Shown here: piece after piece, positions 1-10,886 of the stretch | How the letters are laid out: each line of letters opens with the position of its first letter | Numbering within the stretch: the stretch's first letter is position 1 | Assembly (NCBI RefSeq): GCF_029784135.1 | Contig: NC_073746.1 | Span: forward strand, 179,863,788-179,927,787 | Direction of reading: 5' to 3' | DNA: 64,000 nt | DNA from: Toxorhynchites rutilus septentrionalis | Taxonomy: Eukaryota; Arthropoda; Insecta; Diptera; Culicidae | The notes under the pieces: model-generated | What the model was told of the DNA's origin: nothing | Databases searched by the model: none | The model's input: the letters and a program-made list of their open reading frames with translations, nothing else | Made by a program: the position numbers and the translations under genes

Positions 1-301
1 TCTGAAGACTTCAGGTTTCCTGGGTTTTTGGAATTTTTAGGTTTCCCGTTTTTTGGCCCCAGATCTCCTTTGAATACACCGGAGCTTTTATGGATTATGG
101 CTTGGCGCTGCTTTGGATTTTTTTTTATCCCATCCGTTTATTAAGCTCATTTAGCAATTCAGCTGTCACAGAGCCGAATTTATTCATATACATTTTTTAT
201 GTTAAGATAACTATTGTTGTATATCATTTAGGCTTAAGATTCCTATCCATCGATAAACATTTGTTTTTTTTTATGTATAACACAGTAGCTGTTTAGGCCT
301 A
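1..301. other. No gene recognised
   Basis: AT-rich sequence with short open frames only. I see no motif, splice structure or similarity to the repeats elsewhere in the window. Confidence 0.5.
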
Positions 302-664
302 AGAATATTCCAATTCTATCGATACACAACACATGCCGAGTATTCCATTTCTATCGATACACAACACATGCCGCCTTTTTTCGGCGTTAGAATATTCCTA
401 TTGTTCGATTGTTCACAGTTGGACTGTTCACAACGGGACTGCTGATATGAGGCTTCCATTGCTGTGTTAGAATTAGCACCAATTACCGATGCAGCAGATC
501 GTAATGTGAGCGGTAAGGGACTGGGATTACCGACACATGATGATTGTTGCGTGGACGTAGTAGCTAGAATAACACACAAAGATGGTCAGTTGAGGGGCCC
601 TGAGTTATTAGCTCATGATCGTTCGCTTAGTAGCGGACACGCAACCAATTAGGCTACGAAGACC
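302..664 (-). repeat. tRNA-headed SINE-like repeat, copy 1
   Basis: Read on the minus strand it begins GGGGGTCTTCGTAGCC and continues TAATTGGTTGCG, which contains a good polymerase III box A (TAGCCTAATTGG). The box B region is degenerate. The same head recurs at 22108 and 23113. The far end carries a tandem duplication of about 36 bp (about 305-376) around the motif ATCGATACACAACACATGCC. The head abuts the broken LINE ORF at 667, so it may have inserted into that LINE. I could not define the target-site duplication. Confidence 0.5.
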
Positions 665-666
665 CC

Positions 667-1595
667 CTGCTTTGGATTTGTTTTCCTCAGTTTAGTTTCG
701 CCAAATCGGAAGTTTATGTAGAAGTTTGTGCTAGTTAGTTGACGCATCGAAGCTTCGTCGACTGTTAGCGTCCAGTCCGCGTGAATTTCGTTGGGATTGG
801 ATCTCTTTAGTATTCGCCATTTGTCGGTGGAGAGATTTTCATTTTGACTCTCAATGAGGCTTTTGAGTCTCTCGTCGCTGAATGTTGCGCTTTGTGGGAA
901 AAAGGCACTAGTTTAATGTTGTCGTCTAGGATTATCCCGGGAACCACTTTCTTCAACCATTCCGAAGTTTGATGATCTTTGCACGAAAGGATTAGATAAC
1001 CTGACTTATACGAGCAATTGAAAAATTTGGGCTTAACCGGCTCGTTTCTTTGTTGCTCTATTGCAGTGAGTAGAGCATTCTGGATGGAATCTAACTGAGC
1101 CGTAGTAAGATCGGTGTTGGGATAGTCCTCCGGGAGTATTCCAACTTTGATCTGTTCCAAAGCTTCCTTGAAGGAGATTCCAGTTTCAACAGAAGTTATT
1201 GTGGAGTCTTTATTTTGAAGAGTGTTTTGGGCATCTTTTTTTTGCTCATTCAACCCCGCTCTTTTACGGGGGCAGAGATTTTGTTTAGATTTTTTGAGAA
1301 TCGGTTTTTCGTCACTACTAGGTAGTTCCGATCCTCGGGGGCGTTTTGCTGGTCCAGAGATGTGCTGACTCAGTGCTTGCTGCCGAGCTTCCTTTGCAGG
1401 GATCCCAGCTGCGACCAAGTTCTTCAGCCTCCTTCTCTGACCCTTGGTGAGGTTTTTCTTCCACGGAGAGTGGACCTCATCTGAATCTAGCACTTCAGGT
1501 TCAGTTTTTGTAGTGACGTTACTTTCGTCACTTTCATCCCCGACATCCGTCACGAGTCGGGGTGTTGAGGATGGAAGAGGAGCAGGACTGAACAT
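667..1595 (-). pseudogene. DUF4780-type LINE ORF1-like protein, frameshifted and truncated
   Basis: The open frame 807-1595 encodes a basic protein with a KGQRRRLKNLVAAG segment, then a segment typical of the DUF4780 family (SFKEALEQIKVGILP, then KPKFFNCSYKSGYLILSCKD). The frame stops at NGEY. If the reading shifts by one base near 815, coding similarity continues (RILKRSNPNEIHADW, NFYINFRFGETKLRK) to about position 667, where the SINE begins. So this is one protein broken by a single indel and cut by a SINE. DUF4780 proteins occur in mosquito retroelements, but I cannot place the clade. No reverse transcriptase follows. Confidence 0.55.
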
Positions 1596-1895
1596 CCGCA
1601 GGTGCGTCGCTCAGTACTTATCCTCTTCGACATTCATAGAGTCGATCTCTATGACGATTTTTTCCGACAGAGAGAGGCTGCCGGAACCCGGAAGATTTTT
1701 GTTATTTGTTGAATTATTCATGAAATTCCCACGAGTTGCGCGGTAAAGAAGGGCAACTGCATCAGTGACCCGCATAATGCAGAGGGGGCAGACGATACTG
1801 TGGCGGGCGCCCTGGTACTCCACAGGCTCCGTTAGAGGCAGGGTATTTGATTGAACCCCCCCAACCATTCATCCCTCAGCACGGGTCGCGTCACA
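1596..1895 (-). other. Probable 5' leader / N-terminal part of the same LINE
   Basis: The minus strand has an open frame at 1611-1868 with an internal start (MNNSTNNKNL) leading towards the DUF4780-type ORF at 1595. A stop at 1611-1613 separates them. The upstream part is GC-richer than its surroundings, which fits a LINE 5' leader. No independent function is visible. Confidence 0.3.
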
Positions 1896-2006
1896 CCTTG
1901 GATTAGGGGTTTATCTATTACTTTTTTCCATAATAACCATGGATAACAGCTATTACAACCATCCTTCTTTTAGGGGCTTTGGACCCACTGCTCTGGTTCT
2001 CAATAG

Positions 2007-2080
2007 TTTCAGGTTCTTATACGGACATGCTATTATCGAGATAATTTCAGGTTCTTATAAGGACATGCCATTATCGAGAT
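2007..2080. repeat. Tandem duplication, 38-bp period
   Basis: Two copies of a 36-38 bp segment containing TTTCAGGTTCTTATA and GGACATGC-ATTATCGAGAT lie head to tail at 2007-2044 and 2045-2080, with about four differences. The second copy ends where copia coding sequence begins, so it marks the junction where copia lost its reverse transcriptase end. Confidence 0.7.
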
Positions 2081-4523
2081 CCGTCATTCGCAGGCGGAGA
2101 CACTTCCTTACTCGGATTAGTTTTCTTCCGATTCTCGATAAGTTCCACTTGCGATGAACCATTATTCCATTCGATGAAAGTAGCATCTCTACTCAATGTT
2201 ACTGTATCCGTTGCACGATCTAGGAAACGATATCCTTTCCGATCTTGAGTATAACCAACAAATGTGAGTTTTCTTCCGCGAGGATCCAACTTATTCCGCT
2301 TCACATCTGGTACATGAACGTAAGCAACGCTTCCGAAAACCCGCAAATGATCCAATACCGGCTTTCTAGCGTACCACCTTTCATACGGTGTACCGTCGAT
2401 GATTCTATAGGGAAGCCTGTTTTGTAAATAAGCTGCCGTGCGTATTGCTTCACCCCAATACCGTTTCTCCATTCTGGCATCCAAGAGCATGCAAGAAGCC
2501 ATCTCCTGGAGGGATCGATTCTTTCGTTCTGCCACTCCATTAGATTGTGGCGAATATGCGGTATTATACTGGGCAATAATGCCTTCATCTGAGTAAAATT
2601 GCTGCAATTCTTTATTAATGTACTCACCACCTCCGTCTGATCTAATTATCTTTGGTTTCTTGCCGAAATAGTTCTGACAAAAACGTACATAATCCTTTAC
2701 TTTATTCTTGGCTTCTGATTTCTCCTTCAGCAAGTACACTACAGTAAATCGGCTATAGTCGTCAATTAGAGTCATGAAATACCGATTACCACTCGGCGTG
2801 ATGTTATTAAACGTTCCGCATAAATCCGTATGGACTAAATCCAAAATCTGCTTCGATTTTCTGTTTACAACACTTGGGAAAGGCTTACGAGTAAGTTTTC
2901 CTTCGAGACACGTTACACAAACTTCTTCTTTCCCACATTCTGACACGTTCATGCCGCATCCGAGATTTTCTCTCAAAACTCTATTCACAGCTTCTATGTT
3001 CCGGTGGCCAAAGCGCCGATGCCACAAATGCCGACATTTATCACTATGATAATCACCAACCGATTGCATCGCATGTTCAAGTTCTTTCAGTTTGTATATG
3101 TTTCCGAAACGAACGCCAACCGCAACAATATTTCCCGAAATGTTCACAACACTACAAACATCATTCGTAAAACGCACTTCGAATCCTTTGTTTGTCAGCT
3201 TTCCTACAGACAACAAATTTCCGTCTAGTCCCGGAACGTAAAGTACATCCGTTATACGAATTTCAACTGGTTTTCCGCAACCATCAATACCGCGAATCAA
3301 TCCGTCACCTGAACCAGCCGTTTTGGTTCTGTTGCCATCAGCCAGCACAACATCTGCTCCAACACGTTCCACCAGTGAGGTGAAGAAACTTTTATCACTG
3401 GTCATGTGACATGACGCACCACTGTCCATGATCCATGCATTTTTCACCGTATGCCCTGCACTGAAACACAACGGATCTCTTGGATTTTGTACTTGCTTTG
3501 CCTTCTGAGGTGTTGATTTAACTTCCGACGAAGCACCACCACCGTTCTTCTGCCATTCCATAAATTTTCGGCAATTCTTCTTTAAATGTCCCGGTTTCTT
3601 ACAGAAAAAACACTTTTTCTCATCGTTACATTTCGTATTCGATTTCATGCCTTTTTCACCGACCGTTTTACCATGTGACCTATCCGAATGACGCTTATGC
3701 GCATCTAACAGTTTCGATTTCACGAGATCCACTGTAATGTCCGCGTCAGACCTACTTTCTAAAGCCATCACAAGACTATCGAACGAGTCTGGCAAACTAC
3801 GTAGAATCATCGCCACTTTTAACAATTCATCGAGCTTCTGCCCGACATTCTCGAGCCGTTCAAACAAATCATCCAGCGCGATTAGGTGCATTTCCATGTC
3901 ACCTTCTTCTTCTTCTTCAATGGCACTAACGTTCCTAGAGGAACTTCGCCGTCTCAACGTAGTATTACTTGCGTCATTTTTATCAGTACTTAGTTGAGAT
4001 TTCTATGCCAAATAACACGCCTTGAATGCATTCTGAGTGGCAAGCTCTAGAATACGCGTGATCACAGTGCAAGTCGGAGAAAATTTCTTTGACGAAAAAT
4101 TCCCCCGACCAGAACGGGAATCGAACCCGAACACCCGGCATGTTAGTTATGACGCTAACCACTCGGCCACGGGAGCACCATGTCACCTCCGTCGGTCAAA
4201 TTCACCGAACATAACCTTTTTAGCAGCGATACTCGCGACGACATATTTGGTTTTTCGTGATATGCTTTAAGCGATTCCCACACTTCTTTAGCACGTTTCT
4301 TCTTCTTGACAAGACTGTATTGCGATTCTTCCAAACACAGACAAATTGTCGCCATAGCACGCTGATCTTCACGATCCCATTCTTCACCCGCTCTCTCCGG
4401 CTTCGGTGTTGTGATCACATTCCAAAGTTCCTCACGAATGAGCAGCATCTGCATTCGAAAACTCCACGACTGCCAGTTTCCGTTCTTCAGTCGTGCGAAA
4501 GCGAGTTTCGATACATCCGCCAT
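2071..4523 (-). pseudogene. Ty1/copia gag-protease-integrase, split by a SINE and 3' truncated
   Basis: The gag start is at 4523 (MADVSKLAFARLKNGNWQSW). Reading is interrupted at 4177-3905 by a SINE and resumes to the stop at 2071. Visible domains are a CCHC knuckle CFFCKKPGHLKKNC (about 3575-3615), protease DSGASCHM (about 3404-3428), an integrase zinc motif with HRRFGH and CVTCLEGK (about 2930-3035), and catalytic D, D, E in HTDLCG, RSDGGGEY and NGVAERKN (about 2840, 2640, 2520). Reverse transcriptase, RNase H and the 3' LTR are missing beyond about 2075. Insertion plus duplication total 284 bases, which matches the frame change between the two halves, so gag was open before the SINE arrived. 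The apparent start MRRRSSSRN at 3957 is SINE sequence, not copia. Confidence 0.85.
3905..4177 (-). repeat. tRNA-derived SINE inserted in copia gag
   Basis: A 273-bp unit flanked by an 11-bp direct repeat CCATGTCACCT (3894-3904 and 4178-4188). On the minus strand it starts TGCTCCCGTGGCCGAGTGG. Box A is TGGCCGAGTGG (4159-4169) and box B is GGTTCGATTCC (4117-4127), both at consensus, so a polymerase III promoter looks intact. It ends in a (GAA)n tail. It resembles the Feilai type of mosquito SINE, from memory of the family. It is not a working tRNA gene: the anticodon stem and acceptor stem do not pair properly. Confidence 0.85.
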
Positions 4524-4647
4524 TTTGTTATCACCAGCACGTAGCTACCGACCGGAACGAGAAAAAACGTACCAAACTGTATCGCGAAAAACACACTGAA
4601 TAAAACGCACAACTTCCGAAAACGCGAACTTTTCGAAATTTCAATCA

Positions 4648-4665
4648 TCCACTGGGCCCATAACC
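4648..4665 (-). other. copia primer-binding site
   Basis: Directly inside the LTR the minus strand reads GGTTATGGGCCCAGTGG. This complements the anticodon-arm region of initiator tRNA-Met, the internal tRNA priming site known for copia elements. It fixes the LTR boundary at 4666. Confidence 0.75.
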
Positions 4666-4923
4666 TGTGGGAGAATGAAGAACAGTGGGAAAACACGCTT
4701 ATCGTTATAGCAACACACGCGGTATAAAGAATAAAAGTATATTTATTCGGACGAACTTGACTCGAGCACATGTAGTTTTGGAATGAAAAAATATGGATGA
4801 TATGTAAAGAAACTGGCTTCTCTGACGAGCGAAAAAGTGCTGCCCGATATGTGGAATGTTTTGTATTCACCGTATTTCGACACAGGGTGGTCCGTAAGTG
4901 TTGATGATTGTTACACTCCGACA
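4666..4923 (-). repeat. copia 5' LTR (single)
   Basis: A 258-bp segment that begins TG and ends CA on the minus strand (TGTCGGAGTG ... TTCTCCCACA) next to the primer-binding site. It contains an A/T-rich AATAAATATAC stretch near 4735. No partner LTR lies in the window, in keeping with loss of the 3' half of the element. Confidence 0.7.
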
Positions 4924-5099
4924 GTTTCAATGCCGTGTTTAATCTTTATGAATTCAACGAACACTCAGCTCAGTTTCGCACAAGGCTCCGAAGAAATTAG
5001 AATAAGATAATATTCATTAAGACCATGTAACATCGGATGAAATAAATAAAATAATAATGATAATAATAATAATCCATTCTTGCTCGATGTTCGCCAGCA

Positions 5100-5258
5100 A
5101 TGATATTGCTCAGATGACCACCAAACGAGAAGTGGTGTGGGTTCAAATCGTGGATGGCTTATTTATACCAAATAAGTTGGAGACGAGCAGAAACGTATGT
5201 ATTAGTTGCTCATTATTAACGGTACGGGAACGGGAAGCACACAAATCGGCAGAACAAA
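5100..5258. repeat. Dispersed repeat family R (copy D, left part)
   Basis: The segment ending CACACAAATCGGCAGAACAA matches the reverse complement of 45925-45955. Its continuation is found after the transposon at 6562, so ITmD37E copy 1 inserted into a copy of this repeat. The right part runs to about 6800 and ends in the palindromic GACGTAGTTCTACGTCA motif. Confidence 0.45.
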
Positions 5259-5260
5259 TA

Positions 5261-6559
5261 AAGGGTGTGTCACATCAAATTGCATCACGGAAAAAACGCT
5301 GTAGAAATTAAATTTTTTAGGAATTATATCTTCAGCTTTCGCTTATAATCAGATAAGAGTGTATAGCTCACGTTGGCCATGCTTCACTGTCAATTTTTCG
5401 TAAATTTGGAAAAATGTCGTCGAACGAAAAAGAGCGTCGTGAATTAATCCTGCGCACTCATTTGGAGAATCCGGAGTTGTCACATCGGGACATCGGTAAG
5501 ATGCTGGGAATCGTCCAATCCACGGTCAGCAGAGTACTAAAACGATACTTCGAGAACCTAATCATCGACCGGAAGGTGAAGAACGGCAAAAATGGATGCT
5601 CCGTCAGTGAAAAAGTTCACAAGCGCGTAGTTAAGCAGTTTAGACGTGATCCGAGAAGTTCGGTCCGGGATGTCGCCAATAAGCTGAATTTGTCAAGTTC
5701 ATTCGTCCAGCGGACTAAGCAGCGGGAGGGCCTGCGTACATACAAGGTTCAGAAGGCTCCTAACCGCGACGAAAGGCAAAACATGGTGGGGAAGACGCGA
5801 GCCCGGAAGGTGTACACCGAAATGCTGACGAAGCCGCATTGCCTGGTAATGGACGGCGAAACCTACGTCAAAGCGGACTTTCGTCAGCTGCCGGGCCTGT
5901 TGTTTTTCTCCGCAGAGGACAAATTCAGCGTTCCGGAGGAGATTCGCAAGTAGAAACTATCCAAGTTTGCCAAAAAGTACATGGTGTGGCAAGCGATCTG
6001 CTCTTGCGGAAAGCGGAGCGCCCCCTTCGTGATGACCGGCACGGTAAACGGGCAGGTTTACCTTAAGGAGTGCCTACAGAAGCGCTTACTACCACTATTG
6101 AAGCAGCACGAGGGCCCGACCATCTTCTGGCCGGATCTCGCTTCGTGTCACTATTCAAAGGACGTGTTGGAGCGGTACGAAGCCAACGGGGTCACCTTCG
6201 TGCCAAAGGAAATGAACCCGCCCAACGCGCCGGAGCTTCGCCCAATAGAGAAATATTGGGCGATTATGAAGCAGGCCCTCCGGAAGAACCCAAAAGTTGT
6301 CAAATCGGAGACGGACTTCAGGAGAAAATGGATTTCTGTTCAAAAAAAACTACAACCTGACGTTGTACAGAACCTTATGGACGGGGTAAAGAGGAAGGTG
6401 CGAGCATACGGGCTTGGGCTCGAAGTATGAATAAAAAGAAAATGCCAAAAGTTGTTTAATAGTTTTTATTTTACTGTCTAAAATTTTCAAAAGGATCGGT
6501 CTACTGGGCGAATTTCTACAGCGTTTTTTCCGTGATGCAATTTGATGTGACACACCCTT
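5261..6559 (+). mobile_element. ITmD37E-type DNA transposon, copy 1
   Basis: 1299 bp, flanked by TA target duplications (5259-5260, 6560-6561). The ends are inverted repeats beginning AAGGGTGTGTCACATCAAAT and extending about 45 bp through CACGGAAAAAACGCTG. One transposase ORF fills the middle. The catalytic spacing is DD37E: 37 residues lie between the second Asp and the Glu, matching the ITmD37E family described in mosquitoes. It is about 97% alike to copy 2 at 53162 by eye. Confidence 0.9.
5414..6430 (+). pseudogene. ITmD37E transposase, one stop codon and a catalytic-site change
   Basis: It starts MSSNEKERRELILR. An N-terminal helix-turn-helix (SHRDIGKMLGIVQSTVSRVL, about residues 24-43) is followed by a second HTH (SSVRDVANKLNLSSSFVQRT) and a DDE domain. 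A TAG at 5951-5953 replaces the CAG (Gln) of copy 2. The first catalytic block reads MDGETY where copy 2 has MDDETY, so the conserved Asp before Glu is Gly here. The later blocks FWPDLASCH and RPIEKYWA are intact. The frame otherwise runs to a stop at 6428-6430. The protein should be inactive for two independent reasons. Confidence 0.9.
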
Positions 6560-6799
6560 TATATGGGAAAATGAGAGTCCATCCAGTTTTCATTAATTTG
6601 AAACGTATAGGGATTAGGGAATTGTATAGCATATCAAACAAATCTTAGAGAATTTACAATTCGCTCGGTATGCAAATCATCAGAATCCGTTCGCTGTGGA
6701 AATAGCTATTAACTTTATTTCATAAAAACGTGACCTGTTTTCTGATTTGGCACCCTTCCCGAAAGACGTAGTTCTACGTCAAAAAATACTCCAAAGAAC

Positions 6800-7720
6800 A
6801 CACCATGACATAATTTTAAATTGCACTCCTGCCTCTTCCACACATCAGGTCGAAATGGACGGATACTGTTCAGTCTGGGAACAAAGACTAGGTTGCGGTG
6901 GACTGTATTTTCGGGAACTTCTGAGCTCGGGACCAATTGGCTGAACGGGTGGAGCTCTCGTCGGGGATCATGGTCGGATGCGGGTTGATTCGCTGGATCG
7001 GAAGCCTTGAGAAAGGCTAAATACTCTTCCGGAATGATTGCAGAGAAGAAAGATGGAAGAAAACTTTTACTCTAATACGTATATTTCTTTCTATCTCTAC
7101 AACTGTTGTTTCTTCGGTGTTCGGCTGCTTCTTCGTTTGGTGTTGCTGCTTTTCTGTGATGTTGTTGTCGCGGTGGTCGGTGTTAAAGTGATGATTTTCG
7201 GGCAGTGCACCTCGCTTTTATTGCGAGCGCGAATTGCGTTGTTGTTAATTTTCTCTGCTGTGGTGCGTAATTTCTTCGTTGGTGGTGTGGCATACGACGG
7301 GGGTTTTTCGCTTCCGTTAGGACGGAACAGATACACTACATCCTCAGAACAATTTGCGTTTGCTTTTCGATTCCAGGAAAACAATATTTACCGAAACAAA
7401 TGTTATTTTCAAACCGCGGAATTCTCGCGATTCTTCCACAAATCCTGACTTTTTGATCCTTTTACAAGATCCCTCAATCTACTCGCCTTTCGCAGTGATT
7501 GGTGTGAGTTTTCATTTACATTCTTGGATGAGCATTAGAGTGCCAATTACCCTATGCAAAATTTCAGCTCAATCGGACTTCAGCTATTCACTAGTGTCGC
7601 AAAGACGTCAAATTTGTATTTTTTTAACCGTAAAATCACCCAATTCGGGGTTTCCAAAAAATTGTTGCCAAATGTGTTCAAATTGCATGAAGCGTTGAGA
7701 CCTTCTGATTTCTCGGATTT
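6800..7720. other. Non-coding / unassigned stretch
   Basis: Open frames on both strands at 7040-7450 overlap in low-complexity sequence. The minus-strand frame is rich in Pro, Thr and Lys, like some LINE ORF1 proteins, but carries no zinc knuckle or other signature. I assign no gene. Confidence 0.4.
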
Positions 7721-7726
7721 TTTTAA

Positions 7727-8459
7727 GGGGGTATTCTAGTCTAGAAATCTGAAAAAATCGAATTTTTTTTACCATATTTCTGTAGTTTAGGCATTCAAGA
7801 ATATACTCTAGAAAGGACTTATCGAAAATCCTATTATTTACCTAGTTAGAGCCATCTTAGTGATGTGGTATCTAACCTGTTACGGCCATCACAATGAACT
7901 TCAAACGCGTTTCTCTCGGAACTAGTTTTTTTCTAACTGGCGTACACGATATCTCAAGTTCTACTGAACCGATTTATGTCAAATTTATATGAAAATAATC
8001 TGCATACATCTCTCTATCGCATGAACCAATAAAAAAAATTATAACTTTTTAATTTTACTATTTTTAAAAAATCGGTAAACGCAAAAAAAAACGTTTTAAA
8101 CAGCATTTTTGTTTTCAAACGGCCGCCATTTTGTTAAAACCCATGTTTTTGACTTGTCCGAGGTTCATGCCATAGCGACATCTTTACTGATTCAGAATCT
8201 GTTCGATTTTTTTGTTTCAGATAACCAGAAGGACTGGAATCGTGTACGCCATGGCACAACTTTTTTTTGAACACCCTCACTTCACCAGCATGTAACTATT
8301 CTAATTATGAATATTTTTTTTTCCGTCCTATTTTTGTTTTATTGTAGAAAGATAGATAAACGAATAATGATATAATGGATAGTAAAAATATTCTTTGTTT
8401 CATTTTTACGGAGTTCGAGAAAACGTCCGAAATTCGTGTCTCTACACTAGAATACCCCC
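7727..8459. mobile_element. TTAA-flanked MITE
   Basis: A 733-bp unit with perfect 14-bp terminal inverted repeats GGGGGTATTCTAGT (7727-7740 and 8446-8459), flanked on both sides by TTAA (7723-7726, 8460-8463). The interior is AT-rich and has no transposase. TTAA duplication is the hallmark of piggyBac-type transposition and of some mosquito MITEs. Confidence 0.8.
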
Positions 8460-8567
8460 TTAAATCAAAAATCGACTGTCTGGAACTCTCAGACAAAAAA
8501 CCGACCGAATGCCAAAAAGTCAATTTTTAATTTTTTTTAAAAAACAGTAAATCGTGGCGTTTCATGC

Positions 8568-9400
8568 AAATGTAAAATGTAAAATGTAAAATGTAAAATG
8601 TAAAATGTAAAATGTAAAATGTAAAATGTAAAATGTAAAATGTAAAATGTAAAATGTAAAATGTAAAATGTAAAATGTAAACTGTAAAATGTAAAATGTA
8701 AAATGTAAAATGTAAAATGTAAAATGTAAAATGTAAAATGTAAAATGTAAAATGTAAAATGTAAAATGTAAAATGTAAAATGTAAAATGTAAAATGTAAA
8801 ATGTAAAATGTAAAATGTAAAATGTAAAATGTAAAATGTAAAATGTAAAATGTAAAATGTAAAATGTAAAATGTAAAATGTAAAATGTAAAATGTAAAAT
8901 GTAAAATGTAAAATGTAAAATGTAAAATGTAAAATGTAAAATGTAAAATGTAAAATGTAAAATGTAAAATGTAAAATGTAAAATGTAAAATGTAAAATGT
9001 AAAATGTAAAATGTAAAATGTAAAATGTAAAATGTAAAATGTAAAATGTAAAATGTAAAATGTAAAATGTAAAATGTAAAATGTAAAATGTAAAATGTAA
9101 AATGTAAAATGTAAAATGTAAAATGTAAAATGTAAAATGTAAAATGTAAAATGTAAAATGTAAAATGTAAAATGTAAAATGTAAAATGTAAAATGTAAAA
9201 TGTAAAATGTAAAATGTAAAATGTAAAATGTAAAATGTAAAATGTAAAATGTAAAATGTAAAATGTAAAATGTAAAATGTAAAATGTAAAATGTAAAATG
9301 TAAAATGTAAAATGTAAAATGTAAAATGTAAAATGTAAAATGTAAAATGTAAAATGTAAAATGTAAAATGTAAAATGTAAAATGTAAAATGTAAAATGTA
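8568..9400. repeat. (AAAATGT)n heptanucleotide array
   Basis: About 833 bp of head-to-tail 7-bp units, roughly 119 copies. I see only one variant unit, with AAACTGT in place of AAAATGT, at about 8678-8684. The long open frames that translate as FYILHFT repeats are a by-product of the 21-base reading period, not protein genes. The array ends at TAATAAATAATA. Confidence 0.95.
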
Positions 9401-10886
9401 ATAAATAATAAGATCAACAAATATTATGTATATGCGGTTGATATACACATATACACATATACACGGTAACACATAATCTGGATTATAAAAATGCAGCTTT
9501 TCATGTAACGCTTGAAATAAGGCATGAGACATGATGTCTATGACTCTCATACATTCTTCTGAATATAATCAATGTACTAGAAACACGTACATATTCCATA
9601 CTCAAACTCACTTTATACTCGATAATAACAAATTCGAAAACAAATTGGATTAGAGGCAAACAGTGAAAAAAAACTAGCAAAAACATTCATTCCCAGATAG
9701 AGACATTCTCTCCGCACTTTGGCAATAACATTTCCGATGCTCTCAACAGCTTCCGAAGTCACCACAGCTGATTGATACAATCATCAACGACAACAAATCC
9801 GTGTGCGCTGTGATGAAAATATCTTTATTTTCGCGCTAGACGATCGTCATTAACAAAAAACACACGCAAACATCTAAGATAGAATGGTCATCGATGCCTC
9901 CGTAGATGATCGTGAGACACTCTCCTCGCGAGGATGAATCCGAAACAGTACACGCCGGGATGGTCATTCATAGTTGAAACTCGCTGATAGAAGGTGTTCG
10001 AACTCGAAACCATTTCCTGAGAACAATTGAGCAAGCAAAAAAAAATAAAAGTACTATCCGTCAAAAGCAGTGTAATTGGATGTCCAAAAATACAATTTGA
10101 AGTTTCTCATAGGTATTCACGGACATTCTCATAGGAGAGGTGTCCGTTACTTGAACAGAGGTATGTGCAATTAAAATTCAAGAGGAAACGTCTGATGGTA
10201 AGTCCTCAGGCAACCTAAAAATATTGAACTTCAGAAAAGCGTACAGTTTTACCCTTCTAATCGAAAAAACAGGGGAAGTTGTTGAGTAACAGAATGTTAA
10301 CATGACCATGTTTTCACTCTGACATTCCTGATTGCGTAAACATCCCAAAGTGTTATTCCGAAACTCCCACGTTCCGATGTTGAGCACGCAGCTCAGCATT
10401 GTTTTCATTGTCCCAGTGATCTTTGAAATAGTTTTTTTGGAATCAAAATTACATTATTAATATGAAAGTGATTAACGAAAATTTTCACAGTTCAAAGATG
10501 GCCGACATTTCAACAAGAAAAACTGCTACGAATGACGGTGGCAATGATTCTATCTATAACCACCACCTCGTCGCCCCCAAGAAGAAAAACTGATATTCCG
10601 TGTTTTTCTGCGATCGTATTTTCGTCATATGGATACGGCAGTTGTCTTCTATTCGTTCTATTCGATTCAATTGAATCTAAGTCTTTTTGGCATTTCCAGC
10701 GTTAGTGGAAAATAGTTCAATACGAGCTATGTCCCTCGATTGTCCTATGAAGTATTTCAAAAGATGGAGTAAATCGATAACAGGGCCCAATATTGATAGA
10801 TAGCAAAATGATGTGATTCGCTCGTAATATAAACTGTTTCCGTTTCTCCCCCCACAAAGCTACATTTGCAGAAAATTTAAACCATC
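9401..10886. other. Intergenic region upstream of the Mohawk-like gene
   Basis: No coding exon or known repeat is recognised. The part just before 10887 should hold the promoter and 5' UTR of the homeobox gene, but I find no convincing TATA box or initiator. Confidence 0.4.

Noticed and set aside
2071..3957. Copia ORF taken as starting at MRRRSSSRN
   Set aside because: The first residues come from the SINE; the true gag start is upstream at 4523.
4105..4178. Possible tRNA gene on the minus strand with perfect A and B boxes
   Set aside because: Acceptor and anticodon stems do not pair, and the unit has a 200-bp body, a GAA tail and a target duplication, so it is a SINE.
7038..7448. 136-aa plus-strand ORF rich in Leu and Val
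   Set aside because: It overlaps an opposite-strand frame of similar quality, has no family motif and no clear gene structure.
8568..9400. Heptanucleotide array as a CRISPR or telomere
   Set aside because: There are no spacers, and the unit does not match known insect telomere repeats.
8527..9550. Long minus-strand ORFs of about 300 residues (repeats of FYILHFT)
   Set aside because: They are only the translation of the (AAAATGT)n array; three frames are open for the same reason.
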